Source of the DNA: Thelonectria olida
Lineage: Eukaryota > Ascomycota > Sordariomycetes > Hypocreales > Nectriaceae
Direction: 5' to 3'
Assembly: GCA_020736575.1 (NCBI GenBank)
Contig: JAGPYM010000005.1
Location: 2,170,001-2,234,000 of the forward strand
Length of the DNA: 64,000 nucleotides
Shown here: piece after piece, positions 1-11,365 of the stretch
Layout of the letters: every line of letters begins with the position of its first letter
How positions within the stretch are numbered: position 1 is the stretch's first letter
Position numbers and translations under genes: made by a program
Notes under the pieces: generated by a model
What the model saw: only the letters and a program-made list of their open reading frames with translations
Told to the model about the DNA's origin: nothing
Database searches by the model: none

Positions 1-57
1 TCCGTCGGATGATGGCTAGAAGCTCATAACAATCCGTCGGCTCACACACGCATTTAG

Positions 58-576
58 GTCAGCGGCGTTGCATGGGAACAGGGCAAGTTCATGGGCTTGA
101 ACGAGCCCATGGTGCCGCCTTTCCCTATTTCCGACTACGGAACGGGATGCATGGGCGCCATTGCGGCGCTCACCGGACTCTATCACCGCGCAACCAAGGG
201 AGGATCGTGGCATGGTAAGGCGTCGCTCATGCAATACGACATCGTCCTGTTCAAGGCCGGACTGTACTCTGAGGAGGTAAAGGCGCAGCTGCGAAAGGAC
301 ATTGGAGACGAGTTCCTGGCGCTGAGGCATGCGCACAGCGTCGACCAGATTTCAGGTACTGCGTTGCGCAGGTTGAGAGAGACGTGCCCCGAGGTGTTCT
401 GCGAGCCTCGCCTGCTGGATACATGGTACTCGGCTGCCTACAAGGCAGACGTTCAAGCTGTTTTGCCCGTTGCCCAGATCGACGGGCTGGACCTTGGGTT
501 TAGGAGGGCGAGCCGTCCCAACGGAACGGACAAGGCTACTTGGGACTTTAGCGGGGATGAAGATTACAGGAAGTAG
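58..576 (+). CDS. CaiB/BaiF (class III) CoA-transferase, C-terminal exon only
   Basis: This is the last exon of a gene that enters from the left edge. The frame is closed by a TGA at 10-12, but a good acceptor (CATTTAG, ending at 57) opens a frame reading VSGVAWEQGKFMGLNEPM. It continues through PPFPISDYGTGCMGAIAALT and GLYHRATKGGSWHGKASLMQ to a TAG-terminated 172-residue end. The dense glycine region and the order of blocks are those of class III CoA-transferases (CaiB/BaiF, formyl-CoA transferase type), which move CoA between acyl groups. The catalytic Asp and the N-terminal Rossmann half lie outside the window, so substrate cannot be given. It lies about 800 bp upstream of a ring-cleavage dioxygenase on the same strand, which hints at, but does not prove, a shared role in aromatic or organic-acid catabolism. 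Confidence 0.8.
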   Translation, partial: VSGVAWEQGKFMGLNEPMVPPFPISDYGTGCMGAIAALTGLYHRATKGGSWHGKASLMQYDIVLFKAGLYSEEVKAQLRKDIGDEFLALRHAHSVDQISGTALRRLRETCPEVFCEPRLLDTWYSAAYKADVQAVLPVAQIDGLDLGFRRASRPNGTDKATWDFSGDEDYRK

Positions 577-1373
577 ATTGGTAGTAACTATTTGGAGTAT
601 TTGATTGGTAGAAGCATTCTGGACGCACCAAATTACCATTAGTTGTCTCAATTCCGCCATGCTTCGGCGTCGTCCGTGTCTGAACTCGCCTTTGCAGCCC
701 GTCATTCTCGAACCATATACCTCAGAACCAACACATCCGTTGATCCTCTGGAAGAGCCGATACTACAGCCGGTTCGCACGAGAATTGACTTGTCATACGA
801 TTCGTAATTGCTGACCGCTCGCTGAATCGTCAAAATGCATTATCCGCCGCCACATTGTCATGCGACCCTCCAGCGGTTAATGCCCCTCGAAGTGTCGGAT
901 ATCAGGTCTCGGTTGAAGGGTTCCCCTCTAACCCCATATCCGAGCCGATGCCACACTTTGCTCTTCTCACTCAGACGAGCGCTCTTCTCAGCGGACTGGT
1001 CCCTCGCCCGCACCCACAGAGCTCTTCTCCGCACTCATTCACCCATCCCATGGGCCTCCATATTGCGGGGTGCTTCTCATCCAGCTGCCGCCATCCCGTT
1101 TGTAATCGCTGTTCCTACAGACAATATTCGATGCCGGCTCGTCGCCTGTACCTTGCACGCGTTCTTACCAAGATTGTTTCGTCAACCCGTTCCCCGTGGC
1201 TACATATCCGTGGGCTACTGCGCACATAAAGACAGCCGCAGCTCTCCTCATTTTCCATCTCATACTTCAAGTCACACCCCCCTTACAAGATTGACTCTCA
1301 TTGATCATCATATTCCCCCTCCCCTCGACAAATCGACCCCCACACATCGCATCACAAGACGCGACAGATCAAG
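577..1373. other. Intergenic, promoter side of the dioxygenase gene
   Basis: I see no gene here. The last 130 bases before the ATG at 1374 are pyrimidine- and C-rich (CCCCCTCCCCTCGAC type runs), as is common just upstream of fungal start codons. No clear TATA box or known operator was found. Confidence 0.5.
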
Positions 1374-2509
1374 ATGGCCACCCAAACAGTCTCAGCGACC
1401 GTACAAGGGACGCCCGTCACCATTGAGCAGCCGGAGCAACAGGAGGAGGGCCTCGGTCAGGCATTCACTCAACATGTCATCGACTCTTTCGGACCCAAGA
1501 CCGACCCCCGCTTGCGGGAGGTCATGTCCAGCTTCGTTCAACACATGCATGACTTTGCCCGCGATATCAACTTGACCATGGACGAGTGGCTTCTTGCCCT
1601 CGACGTAATCAACAAGGCCGGCCAGATGAGCAACGACCGCCGCAACGAGGGCCAATTGGTCTGCGATGTCATCGGGCTTGAGTCGTAAGTGCTTTTTTAC
1701 TACTCTTTTACTACTAGACAATGGATCAATTACTTGGAACAGGCAGCTAACACCGATAATAGCCTGGTGGACGACATCACTCACCGAGCCCATGCTAAGA
1801 GCGGCGGCAACTCTGGCACTCTCTCGGCCATCCTGGGACCATTCTGGCGTGCTGACACTCCCATCCGTCCCAACGGCACCACCATTTCTTTCGATCCTCC
1901 CAAGGACGTCATCCCAGTGCACCTCTTCGGAAAGATCACGTCAGCCGATACGGGCAAGCCCATTCCCAACGCCTCTGTCGAAGTCTGGCAGGCTTCCACC
2001 AACGGCCTCTACGAGCAGCAGGACTCGGCTCAGTGCGAGCACAACCTGCGAGGAAAGTTCATTACCGACGCCGAGGGCCGCTATTCATTCTACTGCATAA
2101 AGCCCACTCCCTATCCCGTATGTATTTTTGACGAGACAACATTAGATCGGCGACATCTTGTGACTAACAGACCGAAATAGGTTCCCAATGATGGTCCCGC
2201 GGGTCAGCTTCTCGAGCTTCTCGACAGACACGTCTTCCGACCAGCACACCTCCACTTCATGGTACGTTTGAAGGACCCCAACGGTGCAATTGAGGCACGT
2301 ACTAATTAAGAAACCAGGTCATCGCCGATGGCTACAAGAGGGTCGTCACACAGATCTTCGACTCTGACTCTGCATATCTCGGCAACGACTCTGTATTCGC
2401 CGTCAAGGACAGCCTCACTGTCACTTTTGTCCCCAGGAAGAATGACCCACAAGCGGAATGGGAATTGGAGTTTGACATGTCTCTTGCCACTCAAAAGAAC
2501 AAGGCATGA
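1374..2509 (+). CDS. Intradiol ring-cleavage dioxygenase (catechol / hydroxyquinol 1,2-dioxygenase type)
   Basis: Four exons (1374-1684, 1763-2117, 2181-2261, 2318-2509) give 312 residues, normal for the family. All three introns are GT...AG (GTAAGT, GTATGT, GTACGT donors) and the phases agree. Residues about 27-110 match the N-terminal helical dioxygenase domain. The rest is the beta-sandwich intradiol core. The four non-haem Fe(III) ligands can be placed at Tyr187 (NGLYEQQD), Tyr221 (TPYPVPNDGP), His245 and His247 (RPAHLHF). The family opens catechol or hydroxyquinol between the two hydroxyls to give muconates or maleylacetate precursors. No signal peptide is seen, so the enzyme is presumably cytosolic. 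Substrate choice (catechol or 1,2,4-trihydroxybenzene) cannot be settled by eye. The upstream CoA-transferase is the only possible pathway partner in view. Confidence 0.92.
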
Positions 2510-3135
2510 ATTTGAGGGAAAAAAGCGAAGGGTTAAATGATGATGCAGTGGGCATACCGGAACGCCGCCCAAATAGTATACGATTTATTGGGAGGCTGAT
2601 CAGCATCTGTATATGCTGGATTTCTGATACATAGCGATTGTTTAGGCTGCATCTGTTAAAGCCCATTTACGTTCCGAGAGCCAGGTAGCCTTGGTTTGGT
2701 GCCCTATGAATATTAGATTCCCACTCTCTTTAAATCTACACCGATGCTATAAATCGCCGAAGTGGTGATGCGAAATGATTCTCCTGATACTATCAAGTTG
2801 TAAAAACAACACCGGTGTCTTGGTTACTCATCCTTCAGTCTCGCCCCTCGAGATTCCAGAACTGGGTAGATTGTAATGCCTGGTTTCAGAGAGTCTACCC
2901 AAGACTATGCTCCAAGATCGCGTTTGACTCCGCTTGCTTCAAGTCTTCAATTGCGAGTCTCCAGCTCCCGCCTGACTACCGCCTTTTATTTTGGCCTCCT
3001 TGCCATAGGTCTCATCACCTTCCCCGAGTGGAGATAAAGATAGTGCGGCTGGTCGAGGTTGTGATGGTCAGTTGCGAGAACAAAAAATTCCGATATGTTT
3101 CCTAGAGGAGGCGAATGAAATCTTTACAACACCAT
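2510..3135. other. Intergenic
   Basis: Holds the 3' flank of the dioxygenase gene and the degenerate 3' end of the relic on the minus strand. No RNA gene or repeat was recognised. Confidence 0.4.
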
Positions 3136-5300
3136 TCAGAAAGTATGTATCACCACGATCAGTAAGTGTGCGCACAACACGCCAATAGCGAAGTATGCAG
3201 CGGTGCCATTCGCAAGGTATGCGTAACCTTGGATATCCGTCGTCATCTTCATCCGTGGTTGTGACCTCTCGTGGTATATGCCCAATAATAACCTCAGGGC
3301 TGCCTTTACCGGATTTCTCTGCGAGGGTGTATCCAAATATCTCGCGCATCATCATGGCTGATGGCTGAGTCCTGGTTCCAATCCGCTGGATACCGTCAAC
3401 GAGTAGCGTAGAAACGATGTGTTCCACGAACGGAATGAGCTCAGGCGAAATCGGATCGAAATACTTAGCAAAGTTGTCGACATTTAGCAGTTGAGGAACT
3501 TGGTACTCCAATACAATCACAATGGTAGAAGTGTTTCGGCCGGGGGCATTTGGAGTGAGTGCTTCAAGCCACTTCTGAGACAGGCGTATTCGGCACCAGC
3601 TGCCGTCGTTGACGGGAAGGAAGAGTCGCTCACCACCGTAATCGCTGGGAGGACTACGCCTATTCATAATGGTACTTTTCGTCGCTCTGCCGAAGCTCGC
3701 CCAGGCCCAATCATTGCGAGATGTTGTCTGCCAATTCACTCCCATGATCCATCTGGGGTCGACGGAGCAGCCTATTGCCCCTTCCAATTCAGCCATCTCA
3801 CCATCTTGATCTCGACGGAATACCAAGATTGCAAGACCTTCGGACACGCTGCCGAAATCTTCAGGCAACTCTGCCCACTGCTTCCTAAAAACCAGTGACC
3901 CCAGGTCGCCACCAGTAATTTGAGTCATGGACGAAACGTTAATCTGAGCGTAATCTGTTTTCCCAACGCCAAAAGCCTCGTCGTCGGAATCCTTGCTCAC
4001 CTCAGCTGGCTGAAACCAGTAGTCGTACTCTGTAAGAACGGGGAATGCAAGAGCAAGCGGTGTTTGAGAATGGAATGAGAGGTTCTGTGCTGGAACATAC
4101 GCAGCTCGGAGAGCTGGGATCTCAACCTTGACCCTGGTAGTTCGAATATTAGATTAGTGCAGTCTTTTATCCTTGTACTCTTTAAGATCTCGAAGATGGT
4201 AGTTCCACGCCGATCTAATGGGCTCTTGTATAACGAAACAGCATGAAAATCGAGATAGAAACCACCAGTTTCCAGCAAACTGGACGAGTGCCTTTTAAGA
4301 TGCACCCCCAGAACTCTCCAGATCTGTTCCTGGTGCTAGCTTTCATATTGGATGGGAAGGGATGCACCGACATGAGAAATGCGCCCTGAGAAAAGTTGAA
4401 GGCTGAGCCCACAAGCTCCAACGGAGACCTTTATCAAGAAGCAGATAGTACCGCACTACATCAAGTACGAATTCAGCCATGCTTGCGACTATGGCGATCT
4501 AATGTATCTTTTGCCCAGCACCTTGTAGGGCGTCGAGTTTCGCGTCATCCTCCAGTACAATGTGTCCGACAAAATGGGCACCGATCTAGTAGGTGGCTAC
4601 ATTGTAGTAGATGATGATGCAAGAGGCGGCCAGGCACAGCAAAAGGCAACCGAAGGGCTACCGGCGCCAAAAATGGTTTTGGTTCGAAACTCGCGATAAT
4701 ACGAATACTTACCTTGCTTGAGCTTAACCTCGTCTTATTGGGTGGACTCCTTAAGGAACATGTCAACCTCTCCCTCCTAATGCTGCATGCGTCTTTCAGC
4801 TGAGTGCTCTATTGAGCTGCAGAGCAGGTTTGCCATCAGAACTAACAGCAGGGAGCCTACTAATATTGTGTTTAGAAGTGATCCCCTTGTGTGTTGGTGC
4901 ATGAAAGCAACTGAATCAGGAGCTGTGCGGGGCTAAATCTTTCTCGCATCCTCCTATCCAAGACACAACCTGCAACGTCAAAATCACTGCCTGGGGTGTT
5001 TGGCGTGGAGGTTGTAATTGCTTACGCCGTCATTGAACTACTTTGCGAGGCCGAAGAGCTTGAGAGAGCCTCCTTTCCTTCAGTACAAACCCACACTGAC
5101 CAGGTCCGTAACGATTGTGAAGGAGCACGCCCGAGTTTTCGATCGACTCGCCACCACAAAAGCCATCTGCCTGCGTGAAGTGCTGTCCCAGCGGCTTTTC
5201 ATAGAAGTCTTCAAATTCTCCCCAATGCTGGGTGGGTATTGACGTATATTGAGGAATCTTGGGGGGCTGGGCCATGGCGGGACCGAGAGTTGGCAACTTG
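3136..5300 (-). pseudogene. Relic of a large fungal membrane protein of unknown function
   Basis: The best preserved part is an open stretch of about 310 codons (3068-4000) containing CSVDPRWIMGVNW and NGDSWCR-like blocks. A frame change near 3250 leads to a C-terminal helix (GYAYLANGTAAYFAIGVLCA) ending at 3136. This order, a Cys-Ser-x-Asp-x-Arg-Trp block followed by a Gly-Tyr-rich transmembrane end, resembles a widespread large fungal membrane family I know only as hypothetical. Upstream, recognisable pieces continue on the same strand: VEIPALRAAYVPAQNL (about 4120), IGAHFVGHIVLEDD (about 4590) and RYGPGQCGF (about 5100). They are separated by in-frame stops, for example TAC-TAG-ATC near 4585. 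It is therefore probably dead. An intact gene with many introns is the alternative, but I could not join the pieces. Confidence 0.45.
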
Positions 5301-6003
5301 ACACTGACAAGACCAAGAGTCTACACAACTGCCTGTCAAGACTACTATATGGCGATGCTGAGCTCCTTAGGACTGCTATATATATGGCAGCTATTGCCTT
5401 TTCTCGACCTCGGCAACGAACAAAAAAACGGCCTTAAAGGGTTGAACACGGCTCACTCAAAGCCGAAGCACATAACCCGGTCGTAGCCTGGGCAGCTCCA
5501 TGCGGTGCAGGAAGAGGACAGAGTGTATATATCAGGTAGTGCAACGGGATCTAGAGAGTGTGAAATAAAGACCGCATATTGAGTGTATTACTATGTTTGA
5601 CTCTAATAGTGGCCCCTTTGGACTCCATTCTAATCTAAAATTATCCGTGTAGGAGGTCGCAGTAGTCAAGCACAACTCCTCTTATGCCTCCTTCTTGAAC
5701 TGCTTCATCACCAGGTCGACTCCTGCCTGGACCGAATATTTCAGTAAAGTTCTTTTTCCATCTAGGATAACACTCCCTGGAGGATCTCGTACTTAGACCT
5801 CTTTATTTTCACCAGTAGATAGGGAGAAATAAACACGAGGTATTTGATGGGCCTTGTCTGGCACCAAACCAAAAACTGATCTATACGAGAGATGCATAGA
5901 ACGAGGCCACCCTAATATTGAGTCCTTCCCAAGTAGCGCCACCGCCTTTTCCTCATTGCAACCATCTCTTAACATTCTCTGACCGTCCTTCTTTTCAGCA
6001 GTC
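5301..6003. other. Intergenic, upstream of the PAN-domain gene
   Basis: No gene is supported. It may include the lost N-terminal part of the relic to its left on the minus strand. The last 100 bases are the 5' flank of the gene at 6004. Confidence 0.4.
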
Positions 6004-6846
6004 ATGCTCTCCCATTTCACAATACAGCAGACAGTGTCGCTCGCGTTGGCCCTCGTGGCCTTGATAGATTCTGGCTCAGCATCCATTCTGGACCAATTCC
6101 GATTATTTGATCAGAGCTCAACTCCAACGTCTCCATCGTCGACATCGACCAGCTCCTCGATCGGTTATTTACCTACCTGTCCCGCCGGCTTCACTTACCC
6201 AGGTGCCTGCCACGACGCTGAAGCAGCACCTGCTAGTGCGAAATGCAACAAAAAGGGTCATCTTGAATCCGGCGATGCATGGGGTATCACGTACAACGGC
6301 ATGCCACAGGATCAAATCCAAGACTGTGCCTTCATCTGTCACCTCTGGTACACGTGCCAGTCGTTCGGATACAACACTTCTGATCCAGATACGCCATGTC
6401 GCTTCTACGAGAGACCTCTCACCGATGCCGGTCTGATTGAAGAGCCTGACGCTTCGACTTCTTGGTACGACATGGCCTGCTCAGATTGCACCTATTGCGG
6501 ATCTGTTCCGCCGTCAATTGTGCCAGGCCTTACGGACAGCGGACCACGATGTACCCTGAATAAGGACTTCGAGACTCAATACCACTGCAATCAAGCCGGT
6601 ACCGTCAGTGCGGGTGCTCGGCTCTACAAGACAGAAATCTATCCGCACGATGCGAATGCGGAGAATTGCGGGACAATTTGTGCTCACTTCGAGGGTTGCA
6701 GGGCATCAGCATACGACCCGTCTCAAGGCCCGTATGCTTGTTTGTTTAGCGGCTACTCTTTGAAAGATGCCAGCTTCCAAAGAACGTCGGGAAGCCAGGT
6801 CTGGAGTGACAAGGCATGTTGGGAATGTCTTGATGATCTGCCATAA
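6004..6846 (+). CDS. Secreted Cys-rich protein with two PAN/Apple-like domains
   Basis: A single exon of 280 residues starts at an ATG with an A at -3 (CAGTCATGC). Residues 1-26 form a signal peptide (hydrophobic LALALVALI ending at SGSAS). A Ser/Thr/Pro stretch (about 35-52, TPTSPSSTSTSSS) acts as a linker. Two related cysteine-rich units follow. The first (about 80-163) has DCAFICHLWYTCQSFGYN, then CRFY and SWYDMAC. The second (about 182-277) has NCGTICAHFEGCRASAYD, then CLFSGYSLKD and WSDKAC. This C...C..C..C..(F/Y)xY pattern followed by a Cys and a Trp-x-D/S-x-x-C end is that of PAN/Apple modules, which bind protein or carbohydrate ligands. The protein is most likely extracellular or wall-associated. 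Its ligand is unknown. Confidence 0.8.
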   Translation: MLSHFTIQQTVSLALALVALIDSGSASILDQFRLFDQSSTPTSPSSTSTSSSIGYLPTCPAGFTYPGACHDAEAAPASAKCNKKGHLESGDAWGITYNGMPQDQIQDCAFICHLWYTCQSFGYNTSDPDTPCRFYERPLTDAGLIEEPDASTSWYDMACSDCTYCGSVPPSIVPGLTDSGPRCTLNKDFETQYHCNQAGTVSAGARLYKTEIYPHDANAENCGTICAHFEGCRASAYDPSQGPYACLFSGYSLKDASFQRTSGSQVWSDKACWECLDDLP

Positions 6847-7418
6847 TTTGGTCTTTTCTCCCGCCCTTTTCTCTGTGCCTTGGAGAGACGACGAAGACCA
6901 CTCTAGCGGCACCTCCAAGATAGGCAAGCAAACAAAAATACACGGTGTCGAATAGGCTGGATCTCTGCGACTTGGACTCAATTAATTTGATCGTTGATGA
7001 AAACAACTGCCAGTCTCTCATATCTTCGGGCGTACTGGTAGTTTTGTCATCCGAGGGTCTTATGGGAGATCGGCCTCGAAAGCAGCATCGCTCAAGATAT
7101 GTAGATGGCATTCTGGAGAGTGGAAGAGAAGGATTCTCCCATCTATGCATAGTCAGAAACTGGACCGGTAACCAGTTCAGACCGTCCTTGGCCCAACATC
7201 GCCACTCGTCGAATTCACTTCGTTACGGCCTCAAACGCACACACAAGTGCATGCATACACAGAGCTAATATCTGAATATCAAACGTTCTAGTATATGATT
7301 ATTATCTTACCTGTTTCTATAAAGTCCCTAGTTGCTAGTCCATAGTGCCGTAGACGCTGGAACCAGCCGGCTTGCACCTACGGTTTCGTGTTCGTGTATC
7401 TCGTGAGTTCTCATCTGT
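6847..7418. other. Convergent intergenic region
   Basis: Shared 3' flank of the PAN-domain gene (plus) and the histidine kinase gene (minus). No further feature was seen. Confidence 0.5.
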
Positions 7419-10400
7419 TTAAAAAATGCCGCGGCTCTCTAGAACCCGGCTAAGCTCTTTTAGTTGCACTGGCTTGGACAGAAACAAATCCAGGCCGACT
7501 AAGAAAGCGTCTTCCTGAGCATCCTTCGAAGCCAACCCGGAAATGGCCAGAATGTGGCAACGAGGAAGTTTGTTTTCTTCCTCGAACGCCCGCATACGAC
7601 GGGTTGATTCAAAGCCGTCTAAAACGGGCATTGATAAGTCCATCAAAACGCACTGGTAGTCCCCGCCTCGGCTTTTGTAGGAGTTGAGGGCTTGGAGGCC
7701 ATCTGTTGCAGAGTCATAGTTATGACCAAGTTTTTTCATGTAGGTTTGTAGTATTCTCATGTTGATTTGGTTGTCTTCGACAAGTAGGAAGCGAGGCTGA
7801 GGAGTTTGAGGATGTTCGGTAGGTTGATGAGGTGGATGAGTAGATTGTGACGACAGCGGCATTGGTGTCTTGACGGCTGAGTCGCATGATGGAGTTTCGG
7901 TGTCGTGGCCGTCGATCGGTGGTGATCCCTTGGGGATGTCAAAATATCCACCCTCGGCTGCATCTGACACGCTGACAGTTGGCCTGCGCTCTGACACTGG
8001 CACTGTCGGGTCGAGCATGGTTGAGAGGCTTGAATGGTCTTTTGCATTCGCCTGCAGCTTGGTCCATCGTCGAAAGCTTAGCACCAAGGCTTTGGCAAGT
8101 TTTCTAGGTCCCAGGCTAAGTCATGATAAGTTAGCACACGATCACTCTTGTGGACGAGCACAGAGAGCTGGAAGGGATAAGGTGGCTTACGGGCGGGAAA
8201 TGAAGCTGAAAAGTCCCCTATTCATTCTTTTTGCAGCCTTATAAGTGCGTTCCACCTGTCGAGCGGCGGCAGGGCTGTGGCAGACGACGATGACAGGCGA
8301 AGCTGCTTCTGTAAGTGCTTGATGCGCCAGTGTCGCGAAATGGCCTTCGTCGCAGAGGATAAGGTCGGGCAGAAAGTCAGCCCTCGCGTGAGGCTCAACA
8401 ACCAGCATGTGCAACCAATCGCGACAAATCTTCCCCAGCACTGCCTTCTCATCAAATTGAGAGAGGTTCCAGTCACTGGGATGCAAGCCACTGTTGGTAG
8501 ACGAGAAGCCGGCCACAGACACCCGCAGGCTAGACAGCTCGACTACCTGGGCTCTGAACTCCTCATGTATGGCTGCTGTGTTGGTCAATTCGGGACTGGA
8601 GACCTGCAGTGGAAGTTTCAGCGCAACTCTGGTCCCCTTGCCAAGCTGGCTATGAACCCGGATCGAGCCGCCTAGTGCTCTAACAAATTTCTTGACGAGG
8701 CTCAGGCCGAGTCCCGCTCCTGGAGTATGGGCATGTTCCTGGGTGAATGGGGTGAATAGAAGACGATGGAGATAGTCTTCTCCAATACCGGGTCCGGTGT
8801 CGATGACATCGATGTGGATGATCCGCTCTCTTGAACTTTCGTTTTTGGCAGGCTCTTGGTACGCGGCGACCTTGACGAAACCACGCGTCGTGTACTTGAG
8901 GGAATTGCCACAGAGGTTCAAAATGATTCTCCGCAACGCGCCAGGCTGACCGTGAAATGCCCAGTCCACTGCTGGGTCAATGTCCAAAATCAGGACCACT
9001 GTGCTAGAGACTGAGTAGGCGTTTGGGCTGGTTCCGGTTGCTCCTATATTCTCGAGAGCATCTATGCTGTCAAGCCGGGTGTGAGGATCGACATCACCGC
9101 CTTGGCTGGGTTCGTAGTTGTTACGTCGTCGGACCACGTACTGTTGGTAGGTGTGGCCTGCATGCACGCATTCAACCACTTCTTCCACCAAGATATCCAC
9201 ATCAAGGTCGGAGGTGATGTGCATCATTCCGTCAGTGATTGAACTTTTACGCGGTGGTAGTCCCACTGTGGCGGCCCGGGAGGACTGCTTGTCAGAACTC
9301 TGCATGAAATTATTGATCTTTGTCCAATCCAGGAGGTGGTTGATGGTATCTAGCATGGTGCGCCCACATATCTCGATCGACCGAAGGACGTCGCCCTGGA
9401 AAACATTTAATGATGTGTCATGAAGGAGCTCGGCACACAGAACGATGCCATGTAGAGGTGATCTGAGCTCATGGCTTAGCGAATTGAGCAATGATGTCGT
9501 TGCACTGTTAACAATCGCGCTATTCATCAACGCCACATCGGCCATGATGACGTTTCCGAATGCCGTGAGGTAGCTCAACTCGCCTTGGATGGTGAAGATT
9601 CGGGTGGGTGTTGTGGTGTAAAGAAACCCACCCGCGAACCAACGCCGCCGGTGAGAGTCCCAGAGGGGTAAAACACAGACGCTCCGGGCTCCCGGGAACA
9701 ACGAGGCGATTTCTTTGCTCTCATTCTGTCGGGAGAAGCGGCCTTTCCGTCGCCACTGAGGCTTTTCAGGTTCTTTAAGCTTGGACGTGGTGCCTCGGTT
9801 TAGTTGATGGTCGACAATTGTCGATGGGGTATCCTCGCTTGAAAAGTCACTAGAAGCAAGCAAGCCATGCTCATCGTAATTGAATATCTTCCCTTTCGGA
9901 TATCGACCAAGTAATTTACGCAAGAATCGTTCCGGGACCGTTGAGAACCGGGCGGGGGTCGATGCTTCATCGTCGATACTGGACGATAAACTAGTAGAGA
10001 ATCCAAGGACAGTGCAGTGGGCTCGTGTCTCCTTCGAGTGACGTGTCGATTCGGAAGCTGAGCTGTGCGCCCAGTCGTAAGGAGACGAAGATGAGGAGGA
10101 TCGTTGTTCGGTAGGTCTACGTAGACTGCCGCTCCCAACTGAGCCAGCGAGGTATTCCACACTCGCGTCTAGAAAGAGCACACCTTCGACTTCAATGGAT
10201 TCCCTCAACACATTGGCTGCCTTGGAGAAGATTAAATGCAGCTGAGCATCTGGAGACACATCTGCTGGTGTTGCGGCTCGTGGAGGAGGAACATTGGGGT
10301 TGACGGAAGCCGAAAATGCCCCATTCGGGGTGAAACCTGGCGAGATTGAAAATTCTCCCAATGAGTCCCTTCGCATGAACATCCCGTCTTGCCGACCTGC

Positions 10401-11365
10401 TTCCGTTAGGAGGTGAGAAGCTCTATCATCTTGCTCACGTTGAAGGTCCTGTTGCTTTTGGTGAAAGTAGCCTTCCTTGGCCGCATCATCTTTGTGTGGT
10501 GGTCTGGTGTCCCGCCAGCCCGACATGGTCGCCTTGCCCTCCACGTAGCTCCCGAGACCCCTCACCATGCGTGCTCCAGATCGTTGACCATCGCCAAACT
10601 GTCGCAACTCTAGATGGTCGACGATGGCCTTGGATACGTCTTGCATGAGGTGAATGGATACCTCATCCAGACCAGATCGAGGTTCGCCATCGAAAATGCA
10701 GAACACGCCGATGTTGATACCTTGACGGGACCGAATAGGAACGCCTGCATAGAAGCGACTCTGGGGCCATGTTCGACAGAGGTCCTTCCGTCGAAGGATG
10801 ACGTGCTCAGAGAGATCGCCGATGACCGTGACGGGAAGTGGAAGTTTATCATTCCAAGGCTCTCGACATTCTAGTCCAGACTCTTCGGGTGGGACAAGGG
10901 CAAGTTCGCACACTCCAAAGGACCTGGGGACGGAGGTTCCGCAGAGCCAAAGCTTGTCAGAATCGGCTTCGGGTGATTCGGCGTTGGCAGATATGCGTAG
11001 TGTAGGCGTGGCCTCGGCAACAATGTACTGAAACTGTCGATCGAACAAGGAGACGAGGGCTCGGGATGCCTTCAGTCGTAGGAGGGCGGCCTGGGCCAGG
11101 GCGGTCAGAGAGGGATCCGAGCATGCGCGCAGGTCAGAGGAGGGGATGAGGTTCGTGACATCGTTGCGGACCGAGTTGGTGATCAGGGCCGAGTCGTATC
11201 TAGCAGCAGATTAATCAGATTGCGCACTTCCATCGTCGCATCCTGGTCAGCATTCAGAGGCGCACAGGCGATGAGGCACAGGGCCACTTCGTTGGAGGGG
11301 CAAAACATGACATACCTAAACGTCTCCCGTTCCCGTGCGGCTTCCGAGACCCGTTTGCCTGACAT
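7419..11365 (-). CDS. Hybrid histidine kinase (GAF - HisKA - HATPase - REC)
   Basis: Three exons (11316-11365, 8191-11199, 7419-8115) join in phase to 1251 residues. The introns are 116 bp (GTATGT...CTAG) and 75 bp (GTAAGC...TTAG, branch GCTAAC). The start is the ATG of MSGKRVSEAAR in a short first exon. A GAF-type sensor covers about residues 40-215 (SLFDRQFQYIVAEATPTL, then AGVPIRS..INIGVFCIFD). The HisKA box SLSHELRSPLHGI places the phospho-accepting His at about 593. The ATPase shows NLCGNSLKYT (about 778), DTGPGIG (about 817) and GAGLGLSLVKK (about 844). The receiver ends the protein with MDLSMPVLDG (phospho-Asp about 1179) and SKP (Lys about 1234). All phosphorelay residues are present, so it should be active. 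Such kinases pass phosphate to an HPt protein and on to a response regulator. The signal is unknown, and no membrane segment is seen. I do not assign a fungal HHK class. Confidence 0.93.

Noticed and set aside
835..1575. Long open frame (246 codons) upstream of and across the dioxygenase start
   Set aside because: It is a Pro/Ser/His-rich shadow of C-rich promoter sequence, out of frame with the dioxygenase, and matches no family.
8277..8675. Plus-strand open frames over the histidine kinase gene
   Set aside because: They are antisense shadows of a well supported minus-strand gene.
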